Shown: positions 26,874 to 36,131 of the stretch, one piece after another
How positions within the stretch are numbered: position 1 is the first letter of the stretch
Layout of the letters: every line of letters starts with the position of its first letter
Assembly: GCF_014192225.1 (NCBI RefSeq)
Contig: NZ_JACHXS010000001.1
Coordinates: 62,001 to 126,000 of the forward strand
Origin: Pseudoduganella umbonata
GTDB lineage: Bacteria; Pseudomonadota; Gammaproteobacteria; Burkholderiales; Burkholderiaceae_D
Length of the DNA: 64,000 nucleotides
Direction: 5' to 3'
Notes under the pieces: model-generated
The model's input: the letters and a program-made list of their open reading frames with translations, nothing else
Database searches by the model: none
What the model was told of the DNA's origin: nothing
Made by a program: the position numbers and the translations under genes

Positions 26874-28031
26874 ATGAACGGAATCACTGGCGAACGGGCG
26901 CGCGGCCGCAGCATCGGCAACGGCGCGGGCAAGGGCGGGAGCATGGGGTTGGCGACGGCGGTGGCAGGCGCGCTGGCGCTGCTGGCGGCGGGCGCGGCGC
27001 AGGCGCAAAGCAACGTCACGATCTACGGCATCATCGATACGGCGGTGGCGCACGTGGACAACACGAACGCCGCCGGCGATTCGGTGACCAAGGTGGCATC
27101 GCTGACGGGATCGTTCCCATCGCGCATCGGCTTCCGCGGCACGGAAGACCTGGGCGGCGGCCTGTCCGCCATCTTCACGCTGGAAAGCGGCTTCGGGCCC
27201 GATACCGGCGCGATGGGGCAGGGCAACCGCCTGTTCGGCCGCGCCGCCAATGTGGGCCTGAAGGGCAAGTGGGGCACGCTGACGCTGGGCCGCCAGGTCA
27301 ACATGACGTACATCGCCGGCCTGAAGGCCGACGTGCTGGGCCCGAACCTGTTCGCCATTGGCAGCATCGACCCTTACCTGCCGAACGCGCGCAGCGACAA
27401 CGCGATCGGCTACCTCGGCAACTTCAACGGCATCGTGGCGGGTGCCACGTACAGCTTCGGGCGCGACACGTCGACCTCCGGCGGCCCGGCCGCCACCGGC
27501 TGCGCGGGCGAATCGCCGGCCGACTCGAAGGCCTGCCGCCAGGTCACCGCACTGCTCGGATATGAAGTCAAGGACTACGGCATCAACGCGTCGTTCGACA
27601 AGCTGTACGGGAACACCGGCGCGGCCAATGGCCTGACCAGCAGCAGCAACTACGACCGGCGCGTGACCGTCAACGGCTACTGGATGATCAAGGGCACCAA
27701 GCTGGGCGCCGGCGTCATCGACCGCAAGACCGATGCCGTCACCGGCATCACCGAATCGGCGCTGTACTACCTGGGCGTGAGCCACCCGGTCACCCCGCTG
27801 CTGACCTTCGATGCGCAGGTGGCGCGCAAGAACGTCAAGCGCAGCGACGACGACACCGACATGGTGGTCGCCAGGCTGACGTATTTCCTGTCGACGCGCA
27901 CCGCCATCTACGGCGCGCTGGGGCTGATGAACAACGATGGCGTCGCCGCCGTCGCGCTCGATGCCGGCGGCAGTGTCGGCGCCGGCAAGCCGCAGCGGGG
28001 CCTGATGGCGGGGCTGCGGCACCACTTCTGA
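26874..28031 (+). CDS. Beta-proteobacterial general porin
   Basis: The product is 385 aa. After a long leader ending AAQAQ it has the porin-4 start SNVTIYGIIDTAVAHVDN, then SRIGFRGTEDLGGGLSAIF and LGRQVNMTYI, and ends with the required C-terminal Phe (GLRHHF). It forms an outer membrane trimer channel. Two PcaR-like boxes upstream and a divergent aromatic solute-binding protein suggest it is the entry channel for aromatic acids. ATG 26874 has AGGAGA upstream. Confidence 0.9.
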   Translation: MNGITGERARGRSIGNGAGKGGSMGLATAVAGALALLAAGAAQAQSNVTIYGIIDTAVAHVDNTNAAGDSVTKVASLTGSFPSRIGFRGTEDLGGGLSAIFTLESGFGPDTGAMGQGNRLFGRAANVGLKGKWGTLTLGRQVNMTYIAGLKADVLGPNLFAIGSIDPYLPNARSDNAIGYLGNFNGIVAGATYSFGRDTSTSGGPAATGCAGESPADSKACRQVTALLGYEVKDYGINASFDKLYGNTGAANGLTSSSNYDRRVTVNGYWMIKGTKLGAGVIDRKTDAVTGITESALYYLGVSHPVTPLLTFDAQVARKNVKRSDDDTDMVVARLTYFLSTRTAIYGALGLMNNDGVAAVALDAGGSVGAGKPQRGLMAGLRHHF

Positions 28032-28094
28032 TCGCGCTTCACGGCCGAGACCGTGGTCGAAGTTGACACGGACTCGGCAGTAGCGGGGCGATGC

Positions 28095-28919
28095 TTACGG
28101 CAGCAGCACGGCCAGTTCGCGGGCACCCTGCTGCAGCACGGGCAGGAACTGCTCTTCCATCTGCCGTGCGCTGACGCGGCCGGCCTGGGCGCCGACGTTC
28201 AGCGCGGCGAGCACGGTGCCGGAGGCGCCGCGCACGGGAACCGCGATGGAGCGCAGGCCCACTTCGAGTTCCTCGTTGTTGATCGCGAAGCCCTGCTCGC
28301 GCACCTGGGCCAGCACGGCGCGCAACTGTTTCTGGGTGGTGACCGTGTGCTCGGTCAGCGGTTTCAGCCGCACCTTGTCGAGGTAGGCCTGCAGCTCGGC
28401 TTCCGGCAGGTAGGCCAGCATCACGCGGCCCAGCGACGTGCAGTACGCGGGCAGCCGGCTGCCGGTGTTCAGCGCGACGGACATCACGCGGGAGGTGGCC
28501 GAGCGGGCCACGTACAGGATCTCGTTATCGTCGAGCACCGCCAGCGAGCACGATTCGTTCAGCGTGCGGCTGATCTGGTTCAGGTAAGGCTGGGCCGATA
28601 CGGTGAGCGGCGTCGACGACAGGTAGGAATAGCCGAGCGTCAGCACCTTCGGCCGCAGCGAGTAATTGTTGACGTCCGATTCGGCATAGCCGAGCTGCTT
28701 CAGCGTGTACAGGCAGCGGCTGACGGCGGCGCGCGGAATGCCGGTCTTCTGGCTGATCTGCGCGATCGTCAGGCTGCGGCGCGAATCGGAAAACGCCTGC
28801 AGCACGGCAAGCCCGCGCGCCAGCGACGTCATGAAGCTGGGGTCGGCCAGCGCCTCGATCTGCTCGGCGATCGTGGCTTCGCGCTCGGCAGGGATGGTTT
28901 TATTGGTGGTTGTGGTCAT
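28095..28919 (-). CDS. pcaR: IclR family regulator of the pca genes (PcaR-type)
   Basis: The protein has 274 aa. The winged helix lies in about residues 25-95 (SFMTSLARGLAVLQAFSDSR, TIAQISQKTGIPRAAVSRCL), followed by the IclR effector domain (SVALNTGSRLPAYCTSLGRVMLA; EELEVGLRSIAVPVR). It is closest in style to PcaR/PobR, which bind beta-ketoadipate or a hydroxybenzoate. It is divergent from pcaI, with two GTTCGAT boxes between them, and the same boxes precede the porin at 26.9 kb, so it probably controls both. Confidence 0.85.
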   Translation of the reverse strand: MTTTTNKTIPAEREATIAEQIEALADPSFMTSLARGLAVLQAFSDSRRSLTIAQISQKTGIPRAAVSRCLYTLKQLGYAESDVNNYSLRPKVLTLGYSYLSSTPLTVSAQPYLNQISRTLNESCSLAVLDDNEILYVARSATSRVMSVALNTGSRLPAYCTSLGRVMLAYLPEAELQAYLDKVRLKPLTEHTVTTQKQLRAVLAQVREQGFAINNEELEVGLRSIAVPVRGASGTVLAALNVGAQAGRVSARQMEEQFLPVLQQGARELAVLLP

Positions 28920-29007
28920 CACGGTCTCTTGGAAGTGGAGCGAGTGTAAATGAACTGCGTGAACTGCGTGAACTGCGAAGGAACAGCCTGGGTCGACGGA
29001 TTTTTCC

Positions 29008-29076
29008 TTGACCTCGGCGACCGGCGGTGCCACACTTAGGCTGTTCGATTAACAGATTATAGTTCGATTATCGAAC
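29008..29076 (+). promoter_or_regulatory. pcaI control region with two PcaR-like boxes
   Basis: A half box GTTCGATTAACAGAT (29043-29057) and a perfect palindrome GTTCGATTATCGAAC (29062-29076) are 19 bp apart, start to start. A -35-like TTGACC lies at 29008-29013. The full box differs by two bases from the PcaR site known in Pseudomonas putida. Confidence 0.8.
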
Positions 29077-29112
29077 ACATGGTAACTAATTGAAGGCAGG
29101 AGGAAACACCCC

Positions 29113-29781
29113 GTGATTGACAAGACTATCGACACCATGGCGCAGGCCGTGGCCGGCATTCATGACGGCGCGACCGTGATGATCGGCGGCTTCGGCAACG
29201 CCGGCATGCCGGCGGCGCTGATCGACGCGCTGATCGCGCAGGGCGCGCGCGACCTCACCATCGTCAACAACAATGCCGGCAACGGCGAAACCGGCCTGGC
29301 CGCGCTGCTGAAGGCGAAGCGGGTGAGGAAGATCATCTGCTCGTTCCCGCGCCAGGCCGATTCGCAGGTGTTCGATGCGCTGTACCGCGCCGGCGAGATC
29401 GAGCTGGAACTGACGCCGCAGGGCAACCTGGCCGAGCGCATCCGCGCCGCCGGTGCCGGCATCGGCGGCTTCTTCTCGCCGACCGGCTACGGCACGCTGC
29501 TGGCCGAAGGCAAGGAAACGCGTACCATCAACGGCAAGAACTACGTGCTGGAGTCGCCGATCCACGCCGACTTCGCACTGATCAAGGCATTGCACGGCGA
29601 CCGATGGGGCAACCTGGTCTACCGTAAAACGGCGCGCAACTTCGGCCCGATCATGGCCACCGCCGCCAAGGTCACCATCGCGCAGGTCACGCGCATCGTC
29701 GAACTGGGCGAGCTGGATCCCGAACACATCGTCACCCCGGGCATCTTCGTGCAGCGCGTGGTGCAGGAGGAAGCACAATGA
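29113..29781 (+). CDS. pcaI: 3-oxoadipate CoA-transferase, alpha subunit
   Basis: The subunit has 222 aa. It transfers CoA from succinyl-CoA to 3-oxoadipate together with PcaJ. The CoA-transferase family I start is clear: GATVMIGGFGNAGMP, then VNNNAGNGETGLAALL and GGFFSPTGYGT. Start GTG 29113 has GGAGG upstream. It overlaps pcaJ by four bases (ATGA), so the two subunits are translationally coupled. Confidence 0.95.
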   Translation: MIDKTIDTMAQAVAGIHDGATVMIGGFGNAGMPAALIDALIAQGARDLTIVNNNAGNGETGLAALLKAKRVRKIICSFPRQADSQVFDALYRAGEIELELTPQGNLAERIRAAGAGIGGFFSPTGYGTLLAEGKETRTINGKNYVLESPIHADFALIKALHGDRWGNLVYRKTARNFGPIMATAAKVTIAQVTRIVELGELDPEHIVTPGIFVQRVVQEEAQ

Positions 29782-30448
29782 CTATTCAAAAGATGAGCCG
29801 CGACGCCATGGCGAAACGCGTCGCACAGGACATCCACGAAGGCGCCTACGTCAACCTGGGCATCGGCCTGCCGACGATGGTGGCGAACTACCTGCCGGCC
29901 GACCGCGAGATCTTCCTGCACAGCGAGAACGGCCTGCTGGGCATGGGCCCGGCCCCGGCGCCCGGCGAGGAAGACGAAGACCTGATCAACGCCGGCAAGC
30001 AGCCGGTCACCCTGCTGACGGGCGGTGCCTACTTCCACCATGGCGACTCGTTCGCGATGATGCGCGGCGGCCACCTGGACATCTGCGTGCTCGGCGCGTT
30101 CCAGGTGTCGGCGATCGGCGACCTGGCCAACTGGCATACTGGCGCTCCGGATGCGATCCCCGCCGTGGGCGGTGCGATGGACCTGGCCATCGGCGCGCGC
30201 CAGGTCTTCGTGATGACCGATCACCAGACCAAGTCCGGCGAGAGCAAGATCGTCGAACAGTGCAGCTACCCGCTGACGGGCATCGGCTGCGTCAACCGCA
30301 TCTACACGGACCTCGCCGTGATCGACGTCACCTCCGACGGCCTCGTCGTGCGTGAAATGGTCGACGGCCTGACGTTCGAGGAACTGCAACAACGCACGGC
30401 GGCGCCCCTGATCGCTGCTTTCACTGGCGCCAACAAGGAGAACACGAA

Positions 30449-30452
<4 letters not shown>
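29778..30452 (+). CDS. pcaJ: 3-oxoadipate CoA-transferase, beta subunit
   Basis: The subunit has 224 aa. It carries the catalytic Glu in [10 protein letters not shown] and the family blocks [35 protein letters not shown] and [17 protein letters not shown]. It overlaps pcaI at the start and pcaF at the end (both ATGA). Together with pcaI and pcaF it forms the last two steps of the beta-ketoadipate pathway. Confidence 0.95.
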
Positions 30453-31641
<1,189 letters not shown>

Positions 31642-31651
<10 letters not shown>

Positions 31652-31690
31652 ATGCGCGTGTGTGATGAACGCGTAAAGCGCCTGTAAGCA
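31642..31690 (+). repeat. Degenerate repeats of the pcaF end
   Basis: The end of pcaF, GCGTGTGTAAAT (31642-31653), is followed by GCGCGTGTGTGATGAAC, GCGTAAA and GCGCCTGTAAGC. Each piece resembles the gene end and carries a stop triplet. It is the weakest case of the stop-codon duplication pattern. Confidence 0.4.
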
Positions 31691-31769
31691 AGCGGTAGTA
31701 TCAGTAGCATGGCCAGCCGACAAAGAGCGGCGGCCTTGCGATCGATCTTGGAGAATCGAGGAGACAATT

Positions 31770-31799
31770 ATGCATTTCCATGACGGAGGCCGGCGATGA
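31770..31799 (+). CDS. Nine-codon leader ORF coupled to the ABC permease
   Basis: GAGGAGA precedes ATG 31770. The ORF encodes MHFHDGGRR and ends at TGA 31797-31799, overlapping the permease ATG (31796) as ATGA. The permease has a poor site of its own, so this peptide probably brings ribosomes to it by coupling. Three of nine residues are His or Asp; no attenuator was seen. Confidence 0.5.
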   Translation: MHFHDGGRR

Positions 31800-32650
31800 T
31801 CGGCGTCCTTTTCGACGGCGTGGCGTACGGCAGCCTGCTGTTCATGATCAGTGTCGGCCTGTCGGTAACGATGGGCATGATGAACTTCATTAACCTGGCC
31901 CACGGCGCGTTCGCGATGCTGGGCGGCTACGTCTGCGTGATGCTGCTCGATCGCGCCGGCGTGCCATTCCTGGCCACGCTGCCGCTGGCCTTCCTGGCCG
32001 CGGCATTCGTCGGCTTCATCCTCGAGCGCACGCTGTACCGCCGGCTGTACAAGGCCAGCCACCTGGACCAGGTGCTGTTCTCGATCGGCCTGACCTTCAT
32101 GGCGGTCGCCGGCGCCACCTACTTCTTCGGCCCCACGCAGCAACCCGTCAGCCTGCCCGAATGGCTGCGCGGGCAGGTCTCGCTGTTCGGACTGGAAGTG
32201 GGCACGTACCGGCTGTTCCTGATCGGCGTCGTCATCGTCGTCACGGCACTGCTCGGGCTGCTGATCGAGCGCACCCGCTTCGGCGCGCAGATCCGCGCAT
32301 CGGTCGACAACCATACCGCTTCCGAAGGGCTGGGCATCAACGTCAGCCGCGTGTTCAGCCTGACGTTCGCGCTGGGCTCCGGCCTGGCCGGCCTGGGCGG
32401 TGGCCTCGGCATCGACGTGCTGGGGCTGGACCCCAGCTTCCCCGTCAAGTACATGGTGTACTTCCTGCTGGTCGTCGCCGTCGGCGGCGCGGGCACGATC
32501 ACCGGTCCGCTGCTGGCCGCCATCGTGCTGGGCGTGTTCGACGTGGCCGGCAAATACTATGTGCCGGAGATCGGCGCGTTCGTCATCTATGCGCTGATGG
32601 TGGTATTGCTGCTGGCATTCCCCGCAGGCCTGATCAGGAGGAAAGCATGA
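31796..32650 (+). CDS. Branched-chain-type ABC permease (LivH-like)
   Basis: The protein has 284 aa and about eight membrane segments. The family start is DGVAYGSLLFMISVGLSVTMG, with NFINLAHGAFAMLGGYV and a C-terminal EAA-like loop (TEGLGINVSRVF type, here SEGLGINVSRVFSLTFALGS). It is the first of four overlapping transporter genes that lie right after pcaF. By context the set takes up aromatic acids such as hydroxybenzoate, vanillate or protocatechuate; the exact substrate is inference. No binding-protein gene is in this operon. Confidence 0.88.
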   Translation: MIGVLFDGVAYGSLLFMISVGLSVTMGMMNFINLAHGAFAMLGGYVCVMLLDRAGVPFLATLPLAFLAAAFVGFILERTLYRRLYKASHLDQVLFSIGLTFMAVAGATYFFGPTQQPVSLPEWLRGQVSLFGLEVGTYRLFLIGVVIVVTALLGLLIERTRFGAQIRASVDNHTASEGLGINVSRVFSLTFALGSGLAGLGGGLGIDVLGLDPSFPVKYMVYFLLVVAVGGAGTITGPLLAAIVLGVFDVAGKYYVPEIGAFVIYALMVVLLLAFPAGLIRRKA

Positions 32651-33696
32651 GTGCGATATCGAAACCGGCCATGTCGAAAATGGAAGTCGCCGACAAGGCG
32701 CCGGTACGTCCGGCAGCGGCGCTGCCCGTGCCGCGCCTGCCCGATGGCCGCTGGCACCCGCTGGAAATCGTCTTCTGGCTGCTGCCGGTCGCCAGCTGGT
32801 TCCTGTTCCCGCAGTACCTGGTGCTGACCAGCCAGATCATGATCGTCGGCCTGTTCGCGCTGTCGCTGGACCTGATCCTGGGTTACGCAGGCATCGTGTC
32901 GCTGGGGCATGCGGCGTTCTTCGGACTGGGTGCCTACACGGCCGGGCTGCTGTCCGTGCACGGCTGGGGCGAGCCGGTCACCGGGCTGCTGGCCGGTGCG
33001 GCCGTGGCCGGCATCTTCGGCTGGATCGTCAGCTTCCTCGTCGTGCGCGGCCAGGACCTGACGCGCCTGATGGTCACGCTGGGCATCGGCCTGATGCTGT
33101 TCGAAGCGGCCAACAAGGCATCGTGGCTGACCGGCGGCGTTGACGGCCTGTCCGGCATGATGGTCGGTAACCTGCTGGGCGTGTTCGAGTTCGACCTGGA
33201 AGGCAAAACCGGCTTCGTCTACAGCTACGTGGTGCTGTTCCTCGTGTTCCTCGTGCTGCGCCGGCTGGTGAACTCGCCGTTCGGCCTGGGCCTGCGCGGC
33301 ATCCGCGAGGGCGGGCGCCGCATGCCGGCCATCGGCGCGGACGTCAATTCCCGGCTGCGCGCCATCTTCACGGTGGGCGCCGTGGTGGCGGGCATCGCCG
33401 GTGCGCTGCTGGCGCAGACCACGCAGTTCGTCGGCCTCGACATGCTGGGCTTCCCCCGCTCGGCGGAGCTGCTGATCATGCTGGTGCTGGGCGGTACCGG
33501 GCGGCTGTACGGCGCGCTGATCGGCGCGGCGGTCTTCATGATCGCCCAGGACAAGATCGCCGGCATCAATCCCACCTACTGGCAATTCTGGATCGGCCTG
33601 CTGCTGGTGTGCATCGTGATGTTCGCCAAGGGCGGCATCGTCGGCGGCTTCGCCAATCTGCTGGAACGCCTGCGCGAACGGAAGGAGAACAAATGA
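32647..33696 (+). CDS. Branched-chain-type ABC permease (LivM-like)
   Basis: The protein has 349 aa with a hydrophilic N-terminal lead of about 40 residues before the first membrane segment. Family blocks are LSLDLILGYAGIVSLGHAAFFGLGAY, split by the usual Gly-rich turn, and LRGIREGGRRMPAIGADV, the coupling loop to the ATPase. ATG 32647 overlaps the previous stop (ATGA). Together with the LivH-like protein it forms the membrane channel of the importer. Confidence 0.88.
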   Translation: MSAISKPAMSKMEVADKAPVRPAAALPVPRLPDGRWHPLEIVFWLLPVASWFLFPQYLVLTSQIMIVGLFALSLDLILGYAGIVSLGHAAFFGLGAYTAGLLSVHGWGEPVTGLLAGAAVAGIFGWIVSFLVVRGQDLTRLMVTLGIGLMLFEAANKASWLTGGVDGLSGMMVGNLLGVFEFDLEGKTGFVYSYVVLFLVFLVLRRLVNSPFGLGLRGIREGGRRMPAIGADVNSRLRAIFTVGAVVAGIAGALLAQTTQFVGLDMLGFPRSAELLIMLVLGGTGRLYGALIGAAVFMIAQDKIAGINPTYWQFWIGLLLVCIVMFAKGGIVGGFANLLERLRERKENK

Positions 33697-34454
33697 GCGG
33701 CATGGATACCACCTTGCGAACCGAGGGGCTGTCGAAAAGCTGGGGCGCCTTCAAGGCCAACAGCGACGTCTCGCTGACATTCACGCCGGGCGCCCGGCAT
33801 GCGCTGATCGGCCCGAACGGGGCCGGCAAGACCACCTTCATCAACCTGCTGACGGGCGGCTTCGCGCCGACCAGTGGCCGCGTGTTCCTGGGCGGCGAAG
33901 ACATCACCGGCCTGCCGCAGCACCAGCGTGTAAAACGCGGCATGACGCGCACGTTCCAGATCAACACGCTGTTCGCCGGCCTGACCGTGCTGGAATCGGT
34001 GGTGCTGGCCATCGGCGAGCGGCGCGGCGTGCAGAACGTGTGGTGGAAAACCGTCGCGCGGCATCACGACATGGTCGACGAGGCGATGGCGCTGCTGCAT
34101 TCGCTGCGCCTGGCCGACCAGGCCAACAGCATCACGCGCAGCATGGCCTACGGCAAGCAGCGGCTCGTCGAGATCGCGCTGGCGCTGGCCACGCAGCCGA
34201 AGATCCTGCTGCTCGACGAACCGGCCGCCGGCATCCCGCAGGCGGAAAGCCGCGAGCTGTTCGAAGTGATCGCCGGCCTGCCGCGCGACGTGACGATCCT
34301 GTTCATCGAGCACGACATGGGCCTGGTGTTCAAGTTCGCCGAGCGCATCACGGTGCTGGTCGGCGGCAAGGTGCTGACCGAAGGAACGCCGGCGGAAATC
34401 GCCGCCGATCCGCGCGTGAAGGAAGTGTACCTGGGGGAGGGCGGCCATGACTGA
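33693..34454 (+). CDS. Branched-chain-type ABC ATPase (LivG-like)
   Basis: The protein has 253 aa. Walker A is GPNGAGKTT, the signature region is SMAYGKQRLVEIALAL (LivG proteins often lack the strict LSGGQ), Walker B is ILLLDEPAAG and the switch His is in FIEHDMGLVF. The start overlaps the LivM-like stop by four bases and the end overlaps the LivF-like start by eight. Confidence 0.9.
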   Translation: MSGMDTTLRTEGLSKSWGAFKANSDVSLTFTPGARHALIGPNGAGKTTFINLLTGGFAPTSGRVFLGGEDITGLPQHQRVKRGMTRTFQINTLFAGLTVLESVVLAIGERRGVQNVWWKTVARHHDMVDEAMALLHSLRLADQANSITRSMAYGKQRLVEIALALATQPKILLLDEPAAGIPQAESRELFEVIAGLPRDVTILFIEHDMGLVFKFAERITVLVGGKVLTEGTPAEIAADPRVKEVYLGEGGHD

Positions 34455-35148
34455 ACTGCTGGCGGTAGACCGCGTGACGGCAGGCTACGGCGAATCCATC
34501 GTGCTGGAAGACGTGTCGTTCGCCCTGAACGAGGGGGACAGCCTGGCGCTGCTGGGCCGCAACGGCGTCGGCAAGACCAGCCTGCTGACCACGCTGATGG
34601 GCCTGACGCGCCTGCACAAGGGCGCGATCCGGTGGGCCGGCAAGGACATCGCCCGCGTCGCACCGTACAAGCGGGCGCGCGCGGGGCTGGGCTGGGTACC
34701 GCAGGAGCGGCACATGTACCCGTCGCTGACGGTCGAGGAGCACCTGACGGTGGTCGCGCGGCCGGGGCGGTGGGACGTGAAGAAGATCTACGAGGTCTTC
34801 CCGCGGCTGCAGGAACGGCGCTCGAACATGGGCAACCAGCTGTCCGGCGGCGAGCAGCAGATGGTCGCCATCGCCCGGGCCCTGATGACGAACCCGCGCA
34901 TGCTGCTGCTCGACGAGCCGATGGAAGGCCTGGCGCCGATCATCGTGCAGGAACTGCTGGCGGTGATCCGCAAGCTGGTGCGGGACGAAGGCCTGTCGGT
35001 GATCGTCGTCGAGCAGCATGCGCGGCTGGCCCTGTCGCTGACGCAGCGCGCCATCGTGCTGGACCGCGGATGCATCGTGCATGATTCGGACAGCCGCGAG
35101 CTGCTGGACGATGGCGCGAAGCTGGACCGGCTGGTGGCGGTGGCCTGA
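34447..35148 (+). CDS. Branched-chain-type ABC ATPase (LivF-like)
   Basis: The protein has 233 aa. Walker A is GRNGVGKTS, the signature is QLSGGEQQMVAIARAL, Walker B is LLLDEPMEG and the switch region is VIVVEQHARLAL. It is the last gene of the four-gene transporter operon. Its final bases, including the TGA stop, are the first unit of a long tandem array (35142-35537). Confidence 0.9.
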   Translation: MTELLAVDRVTAGYGESIVLEDVSFALNEGDSLALLGRNGVGKTSLLTTLMGLTRLHKGAIRWAGKDIARVAPYKRARAGLGWVPQERHMYPSLTVEEHLTVVARPGRWDVKKIYEVFPRLQERRSNMGNQLSGGEQQMVAIARALMTNPRMLLLDEPMEGLAPIIVQELLAVIRKLVRDEGLSVIVVEQHARLALSLTQRAIVLDRGCIVHDSDSRELLDDGAKLDRLVAVA

Positions 35149-35537
35149 ACGCGGCCAACAAGGCTGAGCTCGTGTTGCCGGACTATAGTCCGGCTGCCTG
35201 GCACCGGGACACGGGCTGAACCACGGCTAGCAAGGCTGAGCCCGTGTTGCCGGACTATAGTCCGGCTGCCTGGCACCGGGACACGAGCTGAACCACGGCT
35301 AGCAGGGCCGAGCTCGTGTTGCCGGACTATAGTCCGGCTGCCTGGCACCGGGACACGAGCTGAACCACGGCCAGCAAGGCCGAGCTCGTGTCAGCGTGCC
35401 TGGCACCGGGACACGAGCTGAACCACGGCCAGCAAGGCTGAGCTCGTGTCAGCGTGCCTGGCACCGAGACACGGGCTGAACCACGGCTAGCAAGGCTGAG
35501 CTCGGGTCAGCGTTCCCTGCACCCGGACACGAGCTGG
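35142..35537. repeat. Six-unit tandem array with nested hairpins, 72- and 58-bp units
   Basis: The marker CAAGGCTGAG recurs at 35159, 35231, 35303 (one or two changes), 35375, 35433 and 35491. The first three units hold the 18-bp palindrome GCCGGACTATAGTCCGGC (35177, 35249, 35321) inside longer arms AGCTCGTGT / ACACGAGCT. The later units lack 14 bp and have GTGCCTGGCAC instead. The first unit begins at the livF stop codon. No gene is seen here; it lies between convergent genes and may end transcription from both sides. Confidence 0.85.
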
Positions 35538-35546
35538 GCAGTTGGC

Positions 35547-36026
35547 TCAGGCGGCATCCGGCCTTGCCAGCGGCGCCCGGCTCTGGGCGTTGTTCTCCAG
35601 TACGAGCTTGTCCAGCAGCCGCATGAACTGCGCCTGCTCGCGTGCCGTCAACGGTGCGAGCAGGCGGTCGCGCAGGCGGTGTACGGCCGGGTCGAGACGC
35701 TTCAGCAGGGCGGTGCCGCTGGCGGTGATCGTCAGCGCGCGCTGGCGGCGGTTGTGCGGGATGACCTTGCGCTCCAATAAGCCTTTTTCTTCCAGCCGCG
35801 CGCACACGCTGGCGCCGGTCGAGGTGTCGATCGCCACCAGGCCGGCCAGCGTCACCTGGTCGATGCCCGGGCTGGCCGCGAGGGTGCGCAGCAGCGCATA
35901 CTGCACCGGCGTCAGCTCGCCCTGGATTTCATCGTGAAAGATCGATACCGAGATCTGCTGCGCGCGGCGCAGCAGGTGGCCCGGATGTTCGTGCAGGTCC
36001 AGCAGGTCGTGGTTGTCGTTGTCCAT
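35547..36026 (-). CDS. MarR family regulator, probable repressor of vanAB
   Basis: The protein has 159 aa with a MarR winged helix (TPVQYALLRTLAASPGIDQ, VTLAGLVAIDTSTGASVCARLEEKGLLER, HNRRQRALTITASG). It is divergent from vanA with a 20-bp perfect palindrome in the gap. In many bacteria vanAB is controlled by a GntR-type VanR, so a MarR-type regulator here resembles the hydroxycinnamate or Corynebacterium systems instead. The effector is probably vanillate; this is inference. Confidence 0.8.
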   Translation of the reverse strand: MDNDNHDLLDLHEHPGHLLRRAQQISVSIFHDEIQGELTPVQYALLRTLAASPGIDQVTLAGLVAIDTSTGASVCARLEEKGLLERKVIPHNRRQRALTITASGTALLKRLDPAVHRLRDRLLAPLTAREQAQFMRLLDKLVLENNAQSRAPLARPDAA

Positions 36027-36080
36027 GGAGATCGATAAATATTTGTCGTGCCTAGTTTACTTCGGACGCCGTGTGCGCGA

Positions 36081-36100
36081 ATATTCAGTGTACTGAATAT
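36081..36100. promoter_or_regulatory. 20-bp perfect palindrome, MarR operator candidate
   Basis: ATATTCAGTGTACTGAATAT lies 31 bp before the vanA ATG and 54 bp before the marR start on the other strand. Its length and symmetry fit a MarR dimer site. A unique palindrome in a 105-bp divergent gap makes it the obvious operator. Confidence 0.75.
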
Positions 36101-36131
36101 CGAAGTTCAGCACCAAAAAAAAGGAGACCAT

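Noticed and set aside
28951..28977. Three 9-bp copies of TGAACTGCG upstream of the pcaR-type gene
   Set aside because: Could be an operator, but it lies 5' of a gene, not at a gene end, and has no dyad; left as a simple slippage repeat.
34788..35348. Minus-strand ORF with repeated SRTIVRQH peptides
   Set aside because: It is only the translation of the tandem array and antisense livF; there is no start or ribosome site suited to a gene.
35142..35537. The regular array after livF as a CRISPR
   Set aside because: Units are 72 and 58 bp and similar throughout; there are no unique spacers, and no cas gene is near.
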